A stretch of 64,000 bases of DNA from Craterostigma plantagineum (taxonomy: Eukaryota > Streptophyta > Magnoliopsida > Lamiales > Linderniaceae). The notes below the pieces were generated by a model that was not told where the DNA came from, did not search any database, and saw only the letters and a program-made list of their open reading frames with translations. The position numbers were made by a program, and so were the translations under genes. Below are positions 63,299 through 64,000 of the stretch, piece after piece (position 1 is the stretch's first letter; each line of letters opens with the position of its first letter). The DNA lies in the NCBI GenBank assembly GCA_027422505.1, contig JAPQWV010000486.1, positions 310,001 through 374,000 on the forward strand, read 5' to 3'.

Positions 63299-64000
63299 TT
63301 CTTTAACACAAGAAGACATGTCTGCAGATGGATCCACGTGAAAAACTTCTATAGCAGATACGGACTCTAATGTAGAAATTCCATGATTTCGAACAACCTA
63401 CCAGAAGAAACAAAGAATGATGCACCATTAAAAAGAAAGATAAATGAAGTGCAACAAGATGATGGTTTTTTCATCCTATATACTGAGAGGTGAGACACGC
63501 GCTGAAAAAAATGACGAAGATAAATGAAGCATACCCCATATTTATAATTGTTCTCCTTGCCATCTCCGAATAGAGACGAGTAATATGCAGGATCGTATAT
63601 TGAACCCCCCACAACGTCATCTGAAGCAGAAGTCCGTCTCACCAAAGATTGTGTTGCAGGACTGAGAAAACTGTTTCTCAAATCAGCATCCGTATCTCTA
63701 GCACATGAACTTTCTGTGCAAGATGCACCCAACCTGTACATCTGAATCAATAGCAGAGAAGATGATAGCCTAACTGAAAATCCAATAATTTGCATGGTGA
63801 AGGTTAGCTTCAAAGAGAGACCAACCAAGCTCCCAGAAAATTCGGATGGAAGTTTCCTGCATAGGTGAAACATTATTACAAGAAAGAATATATGAACTCC
63901 TAAGGCAGTGGAACATCGTCTTGTTAGTAAGACAAGTAGATCTTGCAGCTCTTGTATAGGTAATGAAGAATGAAGATGATCAAGAAACATATTTATCTTA
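63299..64000 (-). CDS. Unidentified multi-exon gene, partial (right edge)
   Basis: Two exons are well supported by GT-AG sites and matching phase 0: 63535-63741 (starting MYRLGASCTESSCARDTDAD, ending KENNYKYG) and 63299-63397 (VVRNHGISTLESVSAIEVFH to CVKE). A third short exon at 63826-63856 and an upstream exon near the window edge are possible but not resolved. I do not recognise the family. The visible protein is acidic and Ser-rich, without membrane segments or catalytic motifs. The 5' part lies outside the window. Confidence 0.6.

Overview
This is a plant nuclear genome window. Nearly every gene is split by GT-AG introns, intergenic DNA is AT-rich, and the families are plant-specific (RABA5, AFP/NINJA, RIN4, COP10, ECT, DUF538, DUF760, PADRE, TIGR01589). 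The gene set fits a eudicot; I cannot place it to family. There is no bacterial, organellar or CRISPR content.

Layout. Positions 1-12251 hold a nearly complete Ty3/gypsy LTR retrotransposon of the Tat (Ogre/Retand-like) clade, read from the minus strand. The left (3') LTR is cut by the window edge. The element has an 867-bp 5' LTR, a PBS, gag, and a pol with protease, RT, two RNase H domains and integrase, and no chromodomain. Between pol and the 3' LTR lie two related genes on the opposite strand. Each has its own TATA box and two introns at matching positions and phases, so they look like a tandem duplication of the 'additional ORF' (Transposase_28-like) carried by this clade. Tandem repeats sit in the 3' untranslated part, in the LTR and in gag. 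Its right end lies about 150 bp past the stop codon of a serine carboxypeptidase gene.

From 12.4 kb on the window is ordinary gene-rich euchromatin. In order: SCPL20-like carboxypeptidase (-), DUF538 protein (+), a small unnamed protein (-), RABA5-type Rab GTPase (+), a 3.2-kb gene-free stretch, DUF760 UV-B-induced-type protein (+), AFP/NINJA-family ABA regulator (+), RIN4-like NOI protein (-), RING protein (-, apparently frameshifted), cytochrome b5 (+), PADRE protein (+), B3-domain protein (+), DDX3-like DEAD-box helicase (-), GOT1 (+), COP10 (-), a TIGR01589-domain protein (+), TUA1-type alpha-tubulin (-), a MITE candidate, an APR-like thioredoxin-fold membrane protein (+), SNU13 (-), a poly(A) retroposon with target-site duplications, an ECT2-like YTH m6A reader (+), cytosolic pyruvate kinase (+), and part of an unidentified gene (-) at the right edge.

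The host genes are not a pathway cluster; they are independent housekeeping, trafficking and signalling genes. The most unusual content is the pair of intron-bearing antisense genes inside the retrotransposon and the row of short hairpins inside the retroposon in the SNU13/ECT2 divergent promoter. Exon boundaries were set by hand from splice-site sequence, reading-frame phase and remembered family structure; no alignment was run.
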